From Prostheceraeus crozeri (lineage: Eukaryota > Platyhelminthes > Polycladida > Euryleptidae): a DNA stretch of 64,000 nt. Both the position numbers and the translations under genes were made by a program. Below, in pieces: positions 1-10,117 of the stretch. Position 1 is the stretch's first letter. Each line of letters starts with the position of its first letter. The DNA is taken from NCBI GenBank assembly GCA_907163375.1, contig CAJQUW010005232.1, positions 324,501 to 388,500 of the forward strand. The letters run 5' to 3'. The notes beneath the pieces are model-generated. The model was not told the origin of the DNA, ran no database searches, and saw only the letters and a list, made by a program, of their open reading frames with translations.

Positions 1-120
1 TCTCCCATTATCAATTTTCATGCGATACCGAATTGGGGGGGGCAGGATTGCAAAATGGGGGGGGGCGGTCGACCCCCCAAGCCCCCCATGGCTACGTGCC
101 AGGTGTATGATCTCCAGATA
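1..120. repeat. G-run / C-run segment able to fold
   Basis: Two G-runs (near 36-43 and 57-66) are followed by C-runs around 75-90. The stretch around GGCGGTCGACCCCCC can form a hairpin, and the G-runs could form a quadruplex. It looks like the end of a dispersed repeat cut by the window edge. I cannot name a family. Confidence 0.4.
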
Positions 121-399
121 TCTATGACTAGACTGGCGCAATACAGAGTGTATTATAAGTTTGTATACATTGCATGTACATAGACATCTCCCTTTCATCA
201 CAGATTTTTCAGTTCCATTGGCATTAATGAGAAAACATGCAGAAATGTAGAAATACAGAAATTTTTACATATCAATGTACTAAAAGTCAATTGAACAGAG
301 CATTTCAATTCTCAATTCCAATCTTGTGAATAATGTATCCATGTTGTCCTACATTCGTCATTTTATTCACAAGTTAAGGAAGTGAAAGATGATATCTAC

Positions 400-905
400 A
401 CGCAAAAAGTTTTGATGAATGGAAGTGGATCATAAAAACTTATCGGAAAACGGAGAATGTTCACGATTTCATCGAAAAGTGGAAGACAGTTTTTGATTCA
501 CCTGCACCTTCAAGACTAGCAATTTATCACATTCATGATAAGCATTAAGGTCTGGGTGACATAGCTGATCTTCCTCGCTCCGGTCGTTCATTGACTGCTA
601 GGACTAGTCAGAATAAAAACTTTGTTGCACAGTTGTGGCTAGTCCAAAAAATCGACCCGTCGATGCAGTAAGGAGCAAGGAAGTTCCCATGCGAATGTCC
701 ATCGCACTTTGAAGGAGCTCAGTTTTAATGCATGCCGGACGCGTTTAGTTCATAAATTTATCTCAGACGACTTTGAACGACGCTTGCACTATTGTGAGAT
801 TTTTCTTAGCCAATGTGAAGAGTGCGACCTATCTGATTGCATCGTTTGGACTGACGAGCCATGTTCAAACTCTACGGACATGTTAATCGTCACAATTGTG
901 TGAAT
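400..905 (+). pseudogene. mariner-like transposase relic (N-terminal part)
   Basis: Conceptual translation across several frames gives pieces typical of a mariner-like transposase with an N-terminal helix-turn-helix (the type often labelled DUF4817 in arthropod and other invertebrate elements). The pieces are a KWKTVFDSPAPSR stretch near 475-515, an LPRSGRS linker (compare PRSGRP) near 573-595, and a segment at 709-903 containing SDDFERRLHYCEIF and IVWTDEP. The last resembles the start of the catalytic core, where the first catalytic Asp sits in a TDE context. Several stops and frame changes break it, and nothing catalytic follows 905. No terminal inverted repeats were found. The same transposase type recurs near 51.9 and 63.1 kb. 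Confidence 0.6.
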
Positions 906-1208
906 CAGTATGACGAAAATTATTTGTAAATAAAGACATTATTGACTTAAATCTCTTGTCTTATCTAATCAAAGAACAATTTTCTTATTCTCGTTACTGA
1001 TAAAGAATTACGATAACTGCAATGAACTAAACCCCAGATAGTTGAGCAATCACAAGCGACTGCATGATGCAATGAATTGTACACATTTACATTCGACTGC
1101 TACTATAGCTCTATCCAAATCAAGGAAAGACTGTCATTAAGTTACCTATGAAGCAGCATGCTGTCAATGATAAAACGACAGAAATCTATGGAGAAAAGGA
1201 AAAGTCTG
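906..1208. other. no gene seen
   Basis: AT-rich sequence between a mariner relic and a repeat. Nothing coding or structured was recognised. Confidence 0.5.
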
Positions 1209-1592
1209 TGAATACGTGCAATGTTATGTTTATATGCCTATTTAGAGGTCAGCAATGATCCAACTGGAGGTCGCGTAAGCGACCCACAGTTGGATCATTG
1301 ATGACCGAGAAATAGGCATATATAATTACATTGTTCAGGTTATGTATGGTACTATACAGAACTATGCCCAGTGTGATGCATCATGGACGCTTAGATATAT
1401 GAAGCATCATATTTCATTTCATTTCATTTTATTCTGCGTCAATTAAGACAATATATTATGTAGCTTATGTGTGCTTCATATATCTAGGCGTCCATGGATG
1501 TATCAGAGTTATCGGTAAAATTTTATAGAGGTTCAATTGATAAATCTATGACCACTTTTTTCATCATTGTTGACCGCTTATTAGCAAATAGT
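1209..1592 (+). repeat. dispersed repeat family A, copy 1
   Basis: About 380 bp that recur in reverse orientation at 9395-9725. The module holds a palindrome (1229-1322), a junction motif (TACCATAGATA-type, here inverted near 1335-1360), and a 115-bp core (1382-1496) bounded by inverted CATGGACGCYTAGATATATG ends. The flanks of that core also match between copies, so the whole module moved or duplicated together. No ORF of note. Confidence 0.75.
1229..1322. repeat. palindrome P1, apex GCGTAAGCG
   Basis: Both arms contain the ATGATCCAACTG / CAGTTGGATCAT and TATGCCTATTT / AAATAGGCATA pairings, about 40 bp each with a few mismatches. The tip is a short G+C-rich stem with loop TAA inside CGCGTAAGCG (about 1272-1280). 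Confidence 0.85.
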
Positions 1593-1599
1593 ACCATAG

Positions 1600-2010
1600 A
1601 TAGTCTGAACAATGTATTAGTTATTTACGCAACTAGTGCAAAATATACATCTTTATTGCTTTCTTCGAGGTCAACATATCTATGCACGAGACCGAAGGGC
1701 GAGGGCATAGAATGTTGATCGAGGAGAAAGCAAAGGATGCATATCTTTGCACGAGTTGTGTAGGTAATTTTATTTTTCACCGATATCATGACCATTATGA
1801 CTAATCTAATTCTATGGTGTTTGATGAGTTAATTAATAAGCGGGTTTTATATGATTCAATCGCATATATCTATATAGAAATCTATAATTCAACCATTGTA
1901 ATAATGAAAATATCACTGCACGCCCGCGCAGTAATCTGCATTACAGGTAAAATAAAGTGACAGGATATCTACATTATACACACGGTGAAAAATAAACAAA
2001 CTTATGATTC
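1600..2010 (+). repeat. dispersed repeat family B, copy 1
   Basis: This segment recurs inverted at 53735-54110. It contains palindrome P2 (1624-1767) and, further out, a second short palindrome around ACTGCACGCCCGCGCAGT (1915-1935). The match to the second copy runs through non-palindromic sequence as well, so this is a true dispersed element. It starts right after the junction motif TACCATAGATAGTCTGAACA (about 1598-1617). Confidence 0.75.
1624..1767. repeat. palindrome P2, apex GACCGAAGGGCGAG
   Basis: Arms of about 62 bp begin TTACGCAACTAGTGCAAA and end TTTGCACGAGTTGTGTAGGTAA, with roughly 80 percent pairing by eye. The tip contains CC-GAA-GG flanked by imperfect G+C-rich pairs. The arm-specific mismatches recur in the 54-kb copy, so the arms were already unequal in the ancestor. 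Confidence 0.85.
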
Positions 2011-2815
2011 ACTCTGTACTTTACGCATGAGCTAAACATATGCATCAGATTATTGGTTTCCAATATTTCAAAGAAATTTGCCACTGGGAACAATTTTAGT
2101 CTACTGCGAGTATACTCGAGTATACTGCGAGTGAACATGTTAAATACTGTTTCAAATCCATAGAAAAAATCAATGTCGGTTAGCTTTCCTGGATTGGAGG
2201 CAAATTATTAACAATGACAAAGGCATAGATAGCTTTGAAGACAACTGGAACAGGAGCAACATGGAAAATTATGAAAGCCTTCCATAAGATATCTACAAAT
2301 ATTTTATTGAAAGCGATGATTTTAAAGAAATTGGTCCATGTAGATCTCCCTAGGGATTAGGAAATTTCTCAGCTGCACCATTTCCACGTCTATTTCAGGT
2401 ATTTCCAGATCGACTTCAGATCTTTTCATATGAAATTCAGATGTTTCCAATGGAAGCCGAAATTGAATTGAAAAGATCCAAATTCGATTTGAAGATTTCT
2501 GAAACAGACATAGAAAAGGTATATCTAGCTGATGATTTATATGGTTACCAACGATAACTCGTGATGACAATTAATTTCTTAACTATTGCAAAATACAGAT
2601 ATCGCCACATGAACATCGGACACCTTGTAGTGAGTTCCACATTTCAAACTATGTTAATGTTATTTTAATATTATCTAAAGTTTTGATTAAATTTCATAGC
2701 CATCCTTATCCCTGGAAAACCGGGGTAGTTTAACAAAACATAATGAAAATGGAAGTTTGCTCCCTCTGTTTTTATGCCTCAAAATAAAAATTAAAAATAT
2801 CTGATTTCTTCAGCG
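2011..2815. other. no gene seen
   Basis: AT-rich. The ORF at 2322-2570 (minus) is a repetitive SEF/EIP-rich translation of short local repeats (variants of CAGATTTCGACTTCAG) and shows no family features. The last 100 bp probably belong to the 3' part of the Penelope-like element. Confidence 0.5.
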
Positions 2816-2845
2816 GACGTTTCGGGTCCAGACCCTTTATCAACG
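2816..2845 (-). ncRNA. decayed hammerhead-type ribozyme core, Penelope 3' region
   Basis: On the minus strand the order is TTGATAA, then a stem GGGTC-TG-GACCC, then CGAAACGTCC. This matches the hammerhead layout CTGATGA - stem II - GAAA - C...GTC, with stem II and GAAAC kept but two changes in the CTGATGA box, so it is probably inactive. Hammerhead motifs in Penelope-like element termini are established knowledge. The motif lies about 90 bp 3' of the ORF, as expected. Confidence 0.6.
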
Positions 2846-2931
2846 CAAGAATGATGGAATTTACAGAAGAGATGAAAAACGTATTTATACAAAATGAAGA
2901 GAACAACTCTATGCAGCGCAACTAAAATGTG

Positions 2932-5577
2932 TCAGCCAAGCGGCAATTCATGTCGTCGATTAAGGCTCGGAGACCTAGCCTGAATCAACCTCGCTTCCCA
3001 CAACGCACATTCAACACTGTCATACGTACACTTCAAGATATCGACCGTAAAATCATCAGCACTCGCACAATTACAATCGCTAAGGACATGCGCACTCAAG
3101 GCACTCTTAACATCTCCATTATTTATACTGCGGCAATGTTCTTGATAGCGAATTTTGAAGTTTCTAGATGATTTACCTATATAAATACAGTTACATATTT
3201 TACATTTGAATTCATACACAATATTCTTAATGTTACATTTGTATTTATCTGGCAAAATATTACAGTATTTACAGTTATCGTGCTTATTTACTTTTTTATT
3301 AGTGAAACAATCTTTTAGCTTTTTACTGTTTCTATTTACCAATCGGATGTTCAAGTTATATTTATTGATTAATGAGTTGATTTTTCTATTCGTTTTGTCG
3401 TTGAGGTAAGGGAGAAATAAATTGGCATCATACTTTTTATCCAAACGGGTCTTTCTACGTTTACGTTTATTTTTTATATCACGTTTTCTATATCCATTTT
3501 TCTTTAATTTTTCATTTATCTTAGTTAGAGCCTCATTCTTTAGTAAATCAGTTTTACATCTATTTTCTACCATATTCAAAGTATTAGTAATGAAATTATG
3601 TTTTATATGGCTAGGAATCCAACTGTCCCTATTTAACAAATTGTCAGACTTTATGTCCTTGGTGTAGTATTTATAATACAATATTTTTTTTTCTATCCAA
3701 ATACTTATGTCAAGAAAATTTAGTTCAACTTCAGGTACTTCTATTGTAAACTGGATATTCTGGTTAACTTTATTAAAAACTTCGAGAATCTTATCAAAAT
3801 CATTGCCTTCTTTTGGCAATGGTCCTATGATGATGTCGTCAATGTATCTTTTGTAGATACTTGGAATAATCTTACATTTAGTTTTTAAATTATCTAAAGC
3901 GATTTCTTCAATGTGATTCATAAATATGATAGCCAAAGGAGGAGCAAAATGTGTGCCCATTGGGACCCCAGAAATTTGACGGTAAACTTTATCATGAAAT
4001 CTTATTTCGTAGTTATACGATACGAATTTTAAACATTTTGTAAATTCTTCCACTGTTATATTAAAGTTGTCTATATTAGCCCAATACTTTTTAGCAAAGT
4101 CTTCTGCTATTTTGATGGCCAAGCTAATTGGTATGCTCGGATACAAACTGATGACGTCTAAAGAAATAAAAATGGCGTCATTTTTAATATCTAAGTCATT
4201 CAATTCTTTAATTAAGTCCATGGTATTGCTTAAATGGGCTGGAACATATTTTACTAAGTTGTTTAATATTTTGGAACATAACCAATCTACTTTTTCTGTG
4301 GGTGTGTTTTTGGTTGAGGCTATTGGTCTTAGAGGAAAATTCCCATTGACCTTTTCTTTATAATAAATAATTAATAATTTAATAAAGGTTTTAAATGAAG
4401 CTGGTTCAGAACTAGTTGTATGTAATCTTTCAAGTTGAGATCTAGAAAGTTTATCTTTAAAAATGGAGTTTATGATTTTATTTGCCTGACGTTCTATGCT
4501 GTCATTTTTTGATTTTGTTAGGAGTTTATAACAATTTTCGTCCTTTAATATTTCTTCTGTTATTTCCCTATGCTTTTCTTCCATAGTAATGCATAGGCGT
4601 TTTGATTTATCCGTAGGAGCTATGGTGATATTTTCTTGTTTCATCCACGACTTAGTTTGTTTTATTTGGTTATTGAATCTTTTGTATTGTTTATCTTTAT
4701 TTTTTACATCTAACGTCTCTTTTTCCATTATGTTTAGTACTTCGTTATTAAACATATGCATTTTCAGTTCAGTTTCTCTGTCCATATTTTTAGGGAAATT
4801 TACCGTATTACGATCAAAAGGAATGTTTATACGGTTGTGATCATTACCAGTACTGTAAGCATAATTACATCGCATTTTATACATACACTTATCTAGTTGT
4901 AAGCTAACATTTTCCATAAAATCTTTATTTAAAACCGGGGGAGTGCGAAAATTAGGTCCGAGACCCAAAATCCTACTACAGTATGGTGGGATAGGTTTGT
5001 CTGTGATATTAATAAAATTGCGGATCTCACCACAATCAACCACATCATTACTATTATAAGAACTATTACTGGTTGCGCTACATAGATACTCATCTGTGTA
5101 TGGAAAAGGAAAATGTGGTCTCCAGTCTTGAAGGTAGTTCTTTACGGGGTAGACTTCTTTCGTATTGACCAGTAAATTCCACTTTCTAGTATGAGATCTC
5201 AATTTCTCTTCTGAGATCCTACGCATGTCTCCCTTGAGTAGAGAAATAAACTCAGATAGGGAGTCACCGCTCAGTCTCCTGCATAGTTTCAAATATTCAT
5301 ATCCCCTTTGTTGATCGATCACTACCAGCTTGTCTTTTAATTGTTGCACGTCATATTTAGCAATCTCTTTCTGAAGGCTCACAACTTTTCTGTTGGTCGC
5401 TGGTCGTTGTTGAAGATCTATTGGGATGCTTATCATGTTTTTGATGAACTTCGGGACCACTCCATTTTTCAAACACGTTTCCACAAATGTAATATCTGAG
5501 CAGGTACGCACATATACAAAACAAAAACATACATACACAAAACATATAACAAAACATAGCATTTTTGTGTAATCCAA
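2932..5577 (-). CDS. Penelope-like element: reverse transcriptase with C-terminal GIY-YIG endonuclease
   Basis: An uninterrupted 881-codon ORF. Penelope-type reverse transcriptases copy element RNA at a target nick, and the GIY-YIG domain is the presumed nicking enzyme. RT signatures are clear: SLDVISLYPSIP (first catalytic Asp near residue 474), GVPMGTHFAPPLA (near 537), and KRYIDDIIIG (catalytic YIDD at about 578-581). Then comes a Lys/Arg-rich linker (about 665-700), paired CxxC cysteines typical of this class, and a GIY-YIG domain: VYEFKC at about 787, CIYIGK at 797-802, then a Arg/Glu/His run (RYQEHCRSI). An N-terminal LGLGPNFRTPP resembles the conserved GPKF region of the family. Residues 5-25 are strongly hydrophobic, which is unusual. 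They could be a chance start ahead of a spliced 5' end, so the true start is uncertain. The clade (Neptune/Poseidon versus others) is not resolved. An open frame of this length argues for a recent insertion. Confidence 0.93.
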   Translation of the reverse strand: MDYTKMLCFVICFVYVCFCFVYVRTCSDITFVETCLKNGVVPKFIKNMISIPIDLQQRPATNRKVVSLQKEIAKYDVQQLKDKLVVIDQQRGYEYLKLCRRLSGDSLSEFISLLKGDMRRISEEKLRSHTRKWNLLVNTKEVYPVKNYLQDWRPHFPFPYTDEYLCSATSNSSYNSNDVVDCGEIRNFINITDKPIPPYCSRILGLGPNFRTPPVLNKDFMENVSLQLDKCMYKMRCNYAYSTGNDHNRINIPFDRNTVNFPKNMDRETELKMHMFNNEVLNIMEKETLDVKNKDKQYKRFNNQIKQTKSWMKQENITIAPTDKSKRLCITMEEKHREITEEILKDENCYKLLTKSKNDSIERQANKIINSIFKDKLSRSQLERLHTTSSEPASFKTFIKLLIIYYKEKVNGNFPLRPIASTKNTPTEKVDWLCSKILNNLVKYVPAHLSNTMDLIKELNDLDIKNDAIFISLDVISLYPSIPISLAIKIAEDFAKKYWANIDNFNITVEEFTKCLKFVSYNYEIRFHDKVYRQISGVPMGTHFAPPLAIIFMNHIEEIALDNLKTKCKIIPSIYKRYIDDIIIGPLPKEGNDFDKILEVFNKVNQNIQFTIEVPEVELNFLDISIWIEKKILYYKYYTKDIKSDNLLNRDSWIPSHIKHNFITNTLNMVENRCKTDLLKNEALTKINEKLKKNGYRKRDIKNKRKRRKTRLDKKYDANLFLPYLNDKTNRKINSLINKYNLNIRLVNRNSKKLKDCFTNKKVNKHDNCKYCNILPDKYKCNIKNIVYEFKCKICNCIYIGKSSRNFKIRYQEHCRSINNGDVKSALSAHVLSDCNCASADDFTVDILKCTYDSVECALWEARLIQARSPSLNRRHELPLG

Positions 5578-5589
5578 AAACTAATAATT

Positions 5590-5680
5590 TCTTGCAGTGA
5601 CCCAGGGACTACTAAGATATCTACATAGATCACCTAGTAGCCCCTGGATGAGCTCACACAGGGTACGTAGGTGAGTAATA
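5590..5680. repeat. hairpin upstream of the Penelope ORF
   Basis: CCAGGGACTACTA at 5599-5611 pairs with TAGTAGCCCCTGG at 5633-5645. This lies just 5' of the minus-strand ORF, where Penelope elements carry repeated leader structures, but I cannot show it is part of the element. A TGGATGAG sequence beside it resembles half a hammerhead core without a GAAAC partner. Confidence 0.4.
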
Positions 5681-5689
5681 CAAGCATGG

Positions 5690-5790
5690 AAGTTTGTAAT
5701 TATATAACTCTAATTCTATAACTCTATAACTCTACATAACTCTAATTTTATTACTCTATATATAACTCTGCGTATAAGACTCAAAGTCGG
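5690..5790. repeat. ATAACTCT-type simple repeat
   Basis: Short degenerate tandem copies of ATAACTCTA. Nothing else of note. Confidence 0.6.
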
Positions 5791-6377
5791 TAATTAGCTT
5801 AAAAATTCACAAATTCAGAATTCGAAATTCAACGTTGTGTCATCAGGCTACTGAATGGTCAGCATCTTCGGGTTTATATTTTTGAATACGAACGGAAAGC
5901 AGCAACTCTGAACGGCGAAATGCTTTCTATCATACTGCTGTTATCAACCAGTACTCAAAATGTTTGTCGCAAAGAGGCAACAGCGGTTGCGAAGTTGAGA
6001 AAGAGTCACAATTCAGTGCTTGTGGTGCACCGAACCTGAATCTCTTTTCTCCATATACACGTCTATGCAGTTAGGACGGTGACCTGCGATTTTCTTGAAC
6101 AATTGCTTAAGACATGAAATAATGAAAAATTATGCACTTAAGTGAAAATAAGGCATTAATAAAGCCATATCATGATGAATAATGAGCGTGATTACTGATC
6201 ACAAGAATATATACTGATCAAATATCTCGAGAATATCTGTCAAAATACTAATTTTTTATAGACTTTTAAACAGAGTAGGAAAATACAAAATGTAACCAAA
6301 TTGATTTAAATATTTTGCATAATAATTTAGATGTATGTACTCATAAAAATCATACAATCATATAAGCAATGCAAAAT
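5791..6377. other. no gene seen
   Basis: AT-rich sequence without ORFs or clear repeats. Confidence 0.5.
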
Positions 6378-6779
6378 GAATTATAACTAATGTATGCAAT
6401 AGCAGAAGGCGGGAGGACCATGATTCCGATGATAGCAATAGAAAAAACCTCTCCCGAGTGAAAATTACTGCCGATGTATGACTATATAAAATTCAATAAA
6501 ATACAATTGTGCCGACGTTTCGCGTCGGCTTAGTCGTGTTGAAAGATTGATTTACAAAACTCTAATTCTCGTTGCAACAGTCTACAACTAGAGTTTACAA
6601 TTAGAGTTTTGTAAATCACTCTTTCATTATCTGTGCTAGTTCTGCCACGACTAAGCGTCTGGACGCGAAACGTCGGCACAATTGTATTTTATTGAATTTT
6701 ATATATAGTCATATATCGGCAGTCATTTTCACTCGGGAGAGGTTTTTTCTATTGCTATCATCGGAATTATAACTAATGT
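6378..6779. mobile_element. head-to-head inverted insertion with 16-bp target duplication
   Basis: The direct repeat GAATTATAACTAATGT occurs at 6378-6393 and 6764-6779 and brackets a head-to-head structure. Arms run about 6422-6570 and 6590-6763, beginning ATTCCGATGATAGCAATAG and ending with its complement. A 28-bp tail (6394-6421) is present on the left only. In the right arm, 6648-6677 reads GACTAAGCGTC-TG-GACGCGAAACGTCGG, i.e. a hammerhead-like stem II plus GAAAC-GTC without a recognisable CTGATGA. The left arm carries a shortened complement (6510-6535). The pattern fits a non-autonomous Penelope-type or retrozyme-type insertion. Confidence 0.7.
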
Positions 6780-8928
6780 TTTACGGAAGTGCAAAAGTGA
6801 TTATTTATCATGCTACAGCTCATGCATAATAAATTCAAATCAAATTCGTACAAAAAATATTGTAGCAGGTATAAAAGTTAACAAATTTTAGATTATTGCT
6901 TTACTCAAATCAAAAACGTGGTATGCGTGTATGTTAAATAAGTTTAGATTGATCTTAGGTCTTACCTGTCATTTCATGCTGCAGTTACCCGGTGAGCGCT
7001 TCGAGTCCAATAGATAGGACTGCGGCTTTATGTGCCAGTTGATGCTGTTTTCGCAAATAAATCATTGAATAATCCTTCAAAATTGCTTGCTCGAACAAGG
7101 GGTCAGACATGCCTTAGTTGTCATTCAATTTACATAAAGAGAAATGCAATAAAAGTAGAAATTCAAATCTATCCCCCCTTTATGTGTTAACCGTTCCTGT
7201 TAACCTACCCTGTGAGCATAGAGATATTCTGGCATAGTTTAGAAATGGTTAAAGGTGAATTAATCAAGATATGCTGATATCTCGGTCAATTATCATAGTG
7301 AACTGCCCTCGGTCTATCCATTGCATATCAGGGACATCTATGACTACTATAAGATATCTAGGGATGTGTCACGCTAAAGATGCTCAACTCCCATGGCCGT
7401 TGGTTTTGGTAGGCTTGATCATGAAAGGCTGCTAGCTCAAAACTGCAGTGTGCTATACAATTGGCGAAGAGTGAAAATACATGTAATTGTAGAGAGATGT
7501 TTATTTACAGCACATATTCATGTGCGAAAGCAGAAAAAATGACATTTATCTGAAAAATTGGAGAAGAATAATTCGACAATTTATTCATTTTTCTACCTGC
7601 ATTGCTATTTGCATTTAAAGTTAGTTTCAGATTGTAATGTTTGTGATGAAGTCATATTTCTGGTGCCGCAGATCCTTTCATTATTGTGTTACAAAATCTG
7701 AGTACTAAATGGAGCAATAATGCGCAAGCAGTGACACTTGTGCAGGCATCTCAACAGTTTTCCCAGTTTTGAAGCTTGAATTTCAAGATTGAAAGAGCTG
7801 GGATTTTAATTACTCATCTGCAAAAGCTTCTTCGGAAATGTGGAAACAATCCACCATGATTTACGGTATCAACGTACGTGAAATTCATATCATCTTTCAC
7901 AAAGCGCGAGAATGCTTTCATCACTTTCAGAGGGAAAATACTTCATTTCAATTTTACTTCCAAGATATTCTGCCACATTCTCAACATCGGATTACACGTC
8001 TGAACATCAGTAATTGAACTGATTTCATCAGGGGTGGTGTTTCAAGACTTAACGAGAGTGAACAACCGAAAATTCTTTTCACTTTGAAAGATTTGGAGGT
8101 TATCAGATACTGTGGGTTACTTTCTGTAACGTGCCAGCAGGTGGTAGACACAATTCTTGCTTTTCTAATAAAATTGGCTATGCCATTGAACTAGCATTAT
8201 AAATCAAGTAAATAAATACCACAGGAATCACAGAATAGTGACGACCAAGTATGTTCCCATCTAGCATTCCAAATGTTTTACTCTTGACATGAGGATAAGC
8301 ACTTGTGAGGAAGACGTGATAACTTCATCACACAGCCATTCTCAATGGCTTATGAGAGACGATGAGAATGACTTTGATACTCGAAATAAATTGAGAGTAT
8401 TTTACAAATATTTTTATGAATATATTTGTAACTTTGCATTTACTTGACTGTTTTGAAATATAAAATGCACAGCCAAGTCATATTCTCAGATCAGTTGATT
8501 CATTGCAAATTTTCGTGAATCCGGATGCTATGCAGAATCGCACAATATGTTGATTACTTTCAACTTCATTGCAATGTCATGTAACGATCTTATATTATTC
8601 ATTTCTAGGAATCGTTCTCATTTGGCTTTCATTTCATTGACAGAACGGTGACGAAGCTCAGTTGTTGTTGCTGACGTCGATCGAGAATTTAAGTTGTTGA
8701 AGGATGAATAAGATGGAGCTTCTGGAAAAATACAGAGAATAGCATTATGGCTCTTTATGACTGATTCTTCGGATTCCAGTGAGTGTAGAGAGCACTTTCT
8801 GGAGCTCTCAGTTCAGGACAAAATTTTTCAATGGATTATTGTTCCATCTACTCAAACTTTCCATGTTATTGTGGGGGGTGGGGGCACGATGAAGTATTAT
8901 ACTACGACGTTTCTTATTATTGCTATTA
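6780..8928. other. no gene seen
   Basis: AT-rich. A short phrase at 7386-7400 (CTCAACTCCCATGGC) recurs inverted at about 16041-16055, suggesting a decayed dispersed repeat. The ORF at 8757-9086 runs into palindromes P3 and P4 and is not taken as a gene. Confidence 0.45.
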
Positions 8929-9017
8929 TAGCAATGTTAATACGATGTCTACACGACATTGAAAATGTAGAACGAGCGAAGCGAGTTCAGTATAGACGAG
9001 TATTAACACTGCTATTG
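8929..9017. repeat. palindrome P3, apex GAGCGAAGCGAG
   Basis: AGCAATGTTAATACGATGTCTAC pairs with TATAGACGAGTATTAACACTGCT around the tip AACGAGCGAAGCGAGTT (8970-8987). The left arm has about 18 extra bases next to the tip. The tip can form GC-GAA-GC. Confidence 0.75.
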
Positions 9018-9084
9018 TTGAATATAGACATCGCGATTATCCATGCAAATTACATTGTTCAGACTATCTATGGCACTATTGTCT

Positions 9085-9167
9085 GAATCATAGACCAGAA
9101 TTTTAGGCATGATTTCTAGGCGCGAAGCGCCTGGGAAATCATGCCTAGAAATTCTGGTCTATGATTC
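9085..9167. repeat. palindrome P4, apex GGCGCGAAGCGCC
   Basis: A near-perfect palindrome with arms of about 37 bp, GAATCATAGACCAGAATTT outward, closing on GGCGC-GAA-GCGCC (9119-9132). The junction motif (inverted, CAGACTATCTATGGCA) lies between P3 and P4 at about 9059-9074. Confidence 0.9.
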
Positions 9168-9263
9168 CTATTGTTTCCAACTTACTATGGTAATAAATGC
9201 ATGTACATGGAAGTAATATTTCTATGTTTATGATTCCTAGTTATAGCCTTTCATGATTATCAC

Positions 9264-9307
9264 AAAAAACCTGGCAAGAATTACGACATTCTTGCCAGGG
9301 TTTTTTT
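9264..9307. repeat. short strong hairpin AAAACCTGGCAAGAA
   Basis: AAAAACCTGGCAAGAA pairs with TTCTTGCCAGGGTTTTT around an 8-nt loop. A partial third copy, AACCTGGCAACAACG, follows at 9330. Looks like a MITE remnant or terminal hairpin. Confidence 0.7.
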
Positions 9308-9394
9308 GCATTATTTCAATAGAAATTTAACCTGGCAACAACGCCTTTTGATTGCAATCATAGCGTGATAAATACTCGTAAGCTGGTAACAATT

Positions 9395-9725
9395 GCTAAT
9401 AAGCGGTCATGAAATGAATATCATAGATTTATCAATTGAACCTCTATAAAATTTTGCCGATAACTCTGATACATCCATGGACACCTAGATATATGAACCA
9501 CACATAAGCTACATAATATATTGTCTTAATTGACGCAGAATAAAATGAAATGAAATGAAATGAAATATGATGCTTCATATATCTAAGCGTCCATGATACA
9601 TCACACTGGGCATAGTTCTGTATAGTACCATAGATAACCTGAACAATGTAATTATATATGCTTACGCGACCTCCAGTTGGATCATTGCTGACCTATAAAT
9701 AGGCATATAAATATAACATTCAAAA
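9395..9725 (-). repeat. dispersed repeat family A, copy 2 (inverted)
   Basis: Matches 1209-1592 in reverse, including the 9476-9595 core with CATGGAC ends. At about 9658-9710 it keeps only one arm of palindrome P1: copy 1 reads arm-apex-arm, while this copy passes directly from AATTATATATGC into TTACGCGACCTCC and the distal arm. The (TGAAA)n stretch inside is one unit longer than in copy 1. Confidence 0.75.
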
Positions 9726-9867
9726 CAGATCATATCATGAATCAGGCCATAGATTTTCAGAGATATGCACCAAAGATATCCATGAAATGAACATCTTTGG
9801 CATAGAAGTGTAACTCATCAGCGACAATTAGCTGAAAGTGATGGCAAAAAAGTAATGTCAAATATGT

Positions 9868-9975
9868 ATTAGATAGAGAATTTATTTTGAATACTTTAAG
9901 AAGATAAAGCACGAAGACCGAAGGTCTGAGTGCTTTATTTTCTTAAAGTATGAGAATAAAGTACTCTATCTGATT
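9868..9975. repeat. palindrome P5, apex GACCGAAGGTC
   Basis: Arms of about 48 bp: AGATAGAGAATTTATTTTGA pairs outward with AATAAAGTACTCTATCT, and TACTTTAAGAAGATAAAGCAC with GTGCTTTATTTTCTTAAAGTA. The tip GACC-GAA-GGTC lies at about 9915-9926. Confidence 0.9.
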
Positions 9976-10117
9976 TAAAGCATGTTTGCCATTTGAAAGC
10001 AGAGCTATATTTTCCTATGGAATATAAAGCAACGGTGATGAAACTATAGCTCAGTTATCCTAGATATAGCTGTTACTTATCGGAAATGGACATAAATATC
10101 CATGCCAATCTATTAAA

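Noticed and set aside
2322-2570. 82-codon ORF on the minus strand
   Set aside because: Translation of short local sequence repeats; no domain.
8757-9086. A 109-codon membrane-protein-like ORF
   Set aside because: Its second half is read through palindrome P3 and repeat sequence. The hydrophobic stretch comes from AT-rich DNA.
9264-9307. Hairpin followed by T-run resembling a bacterial terminator
   Set aside because: No adjacent gene and a eukaryotic context. It has a partial third copy beside it and is better seen as a repeat hairpin.
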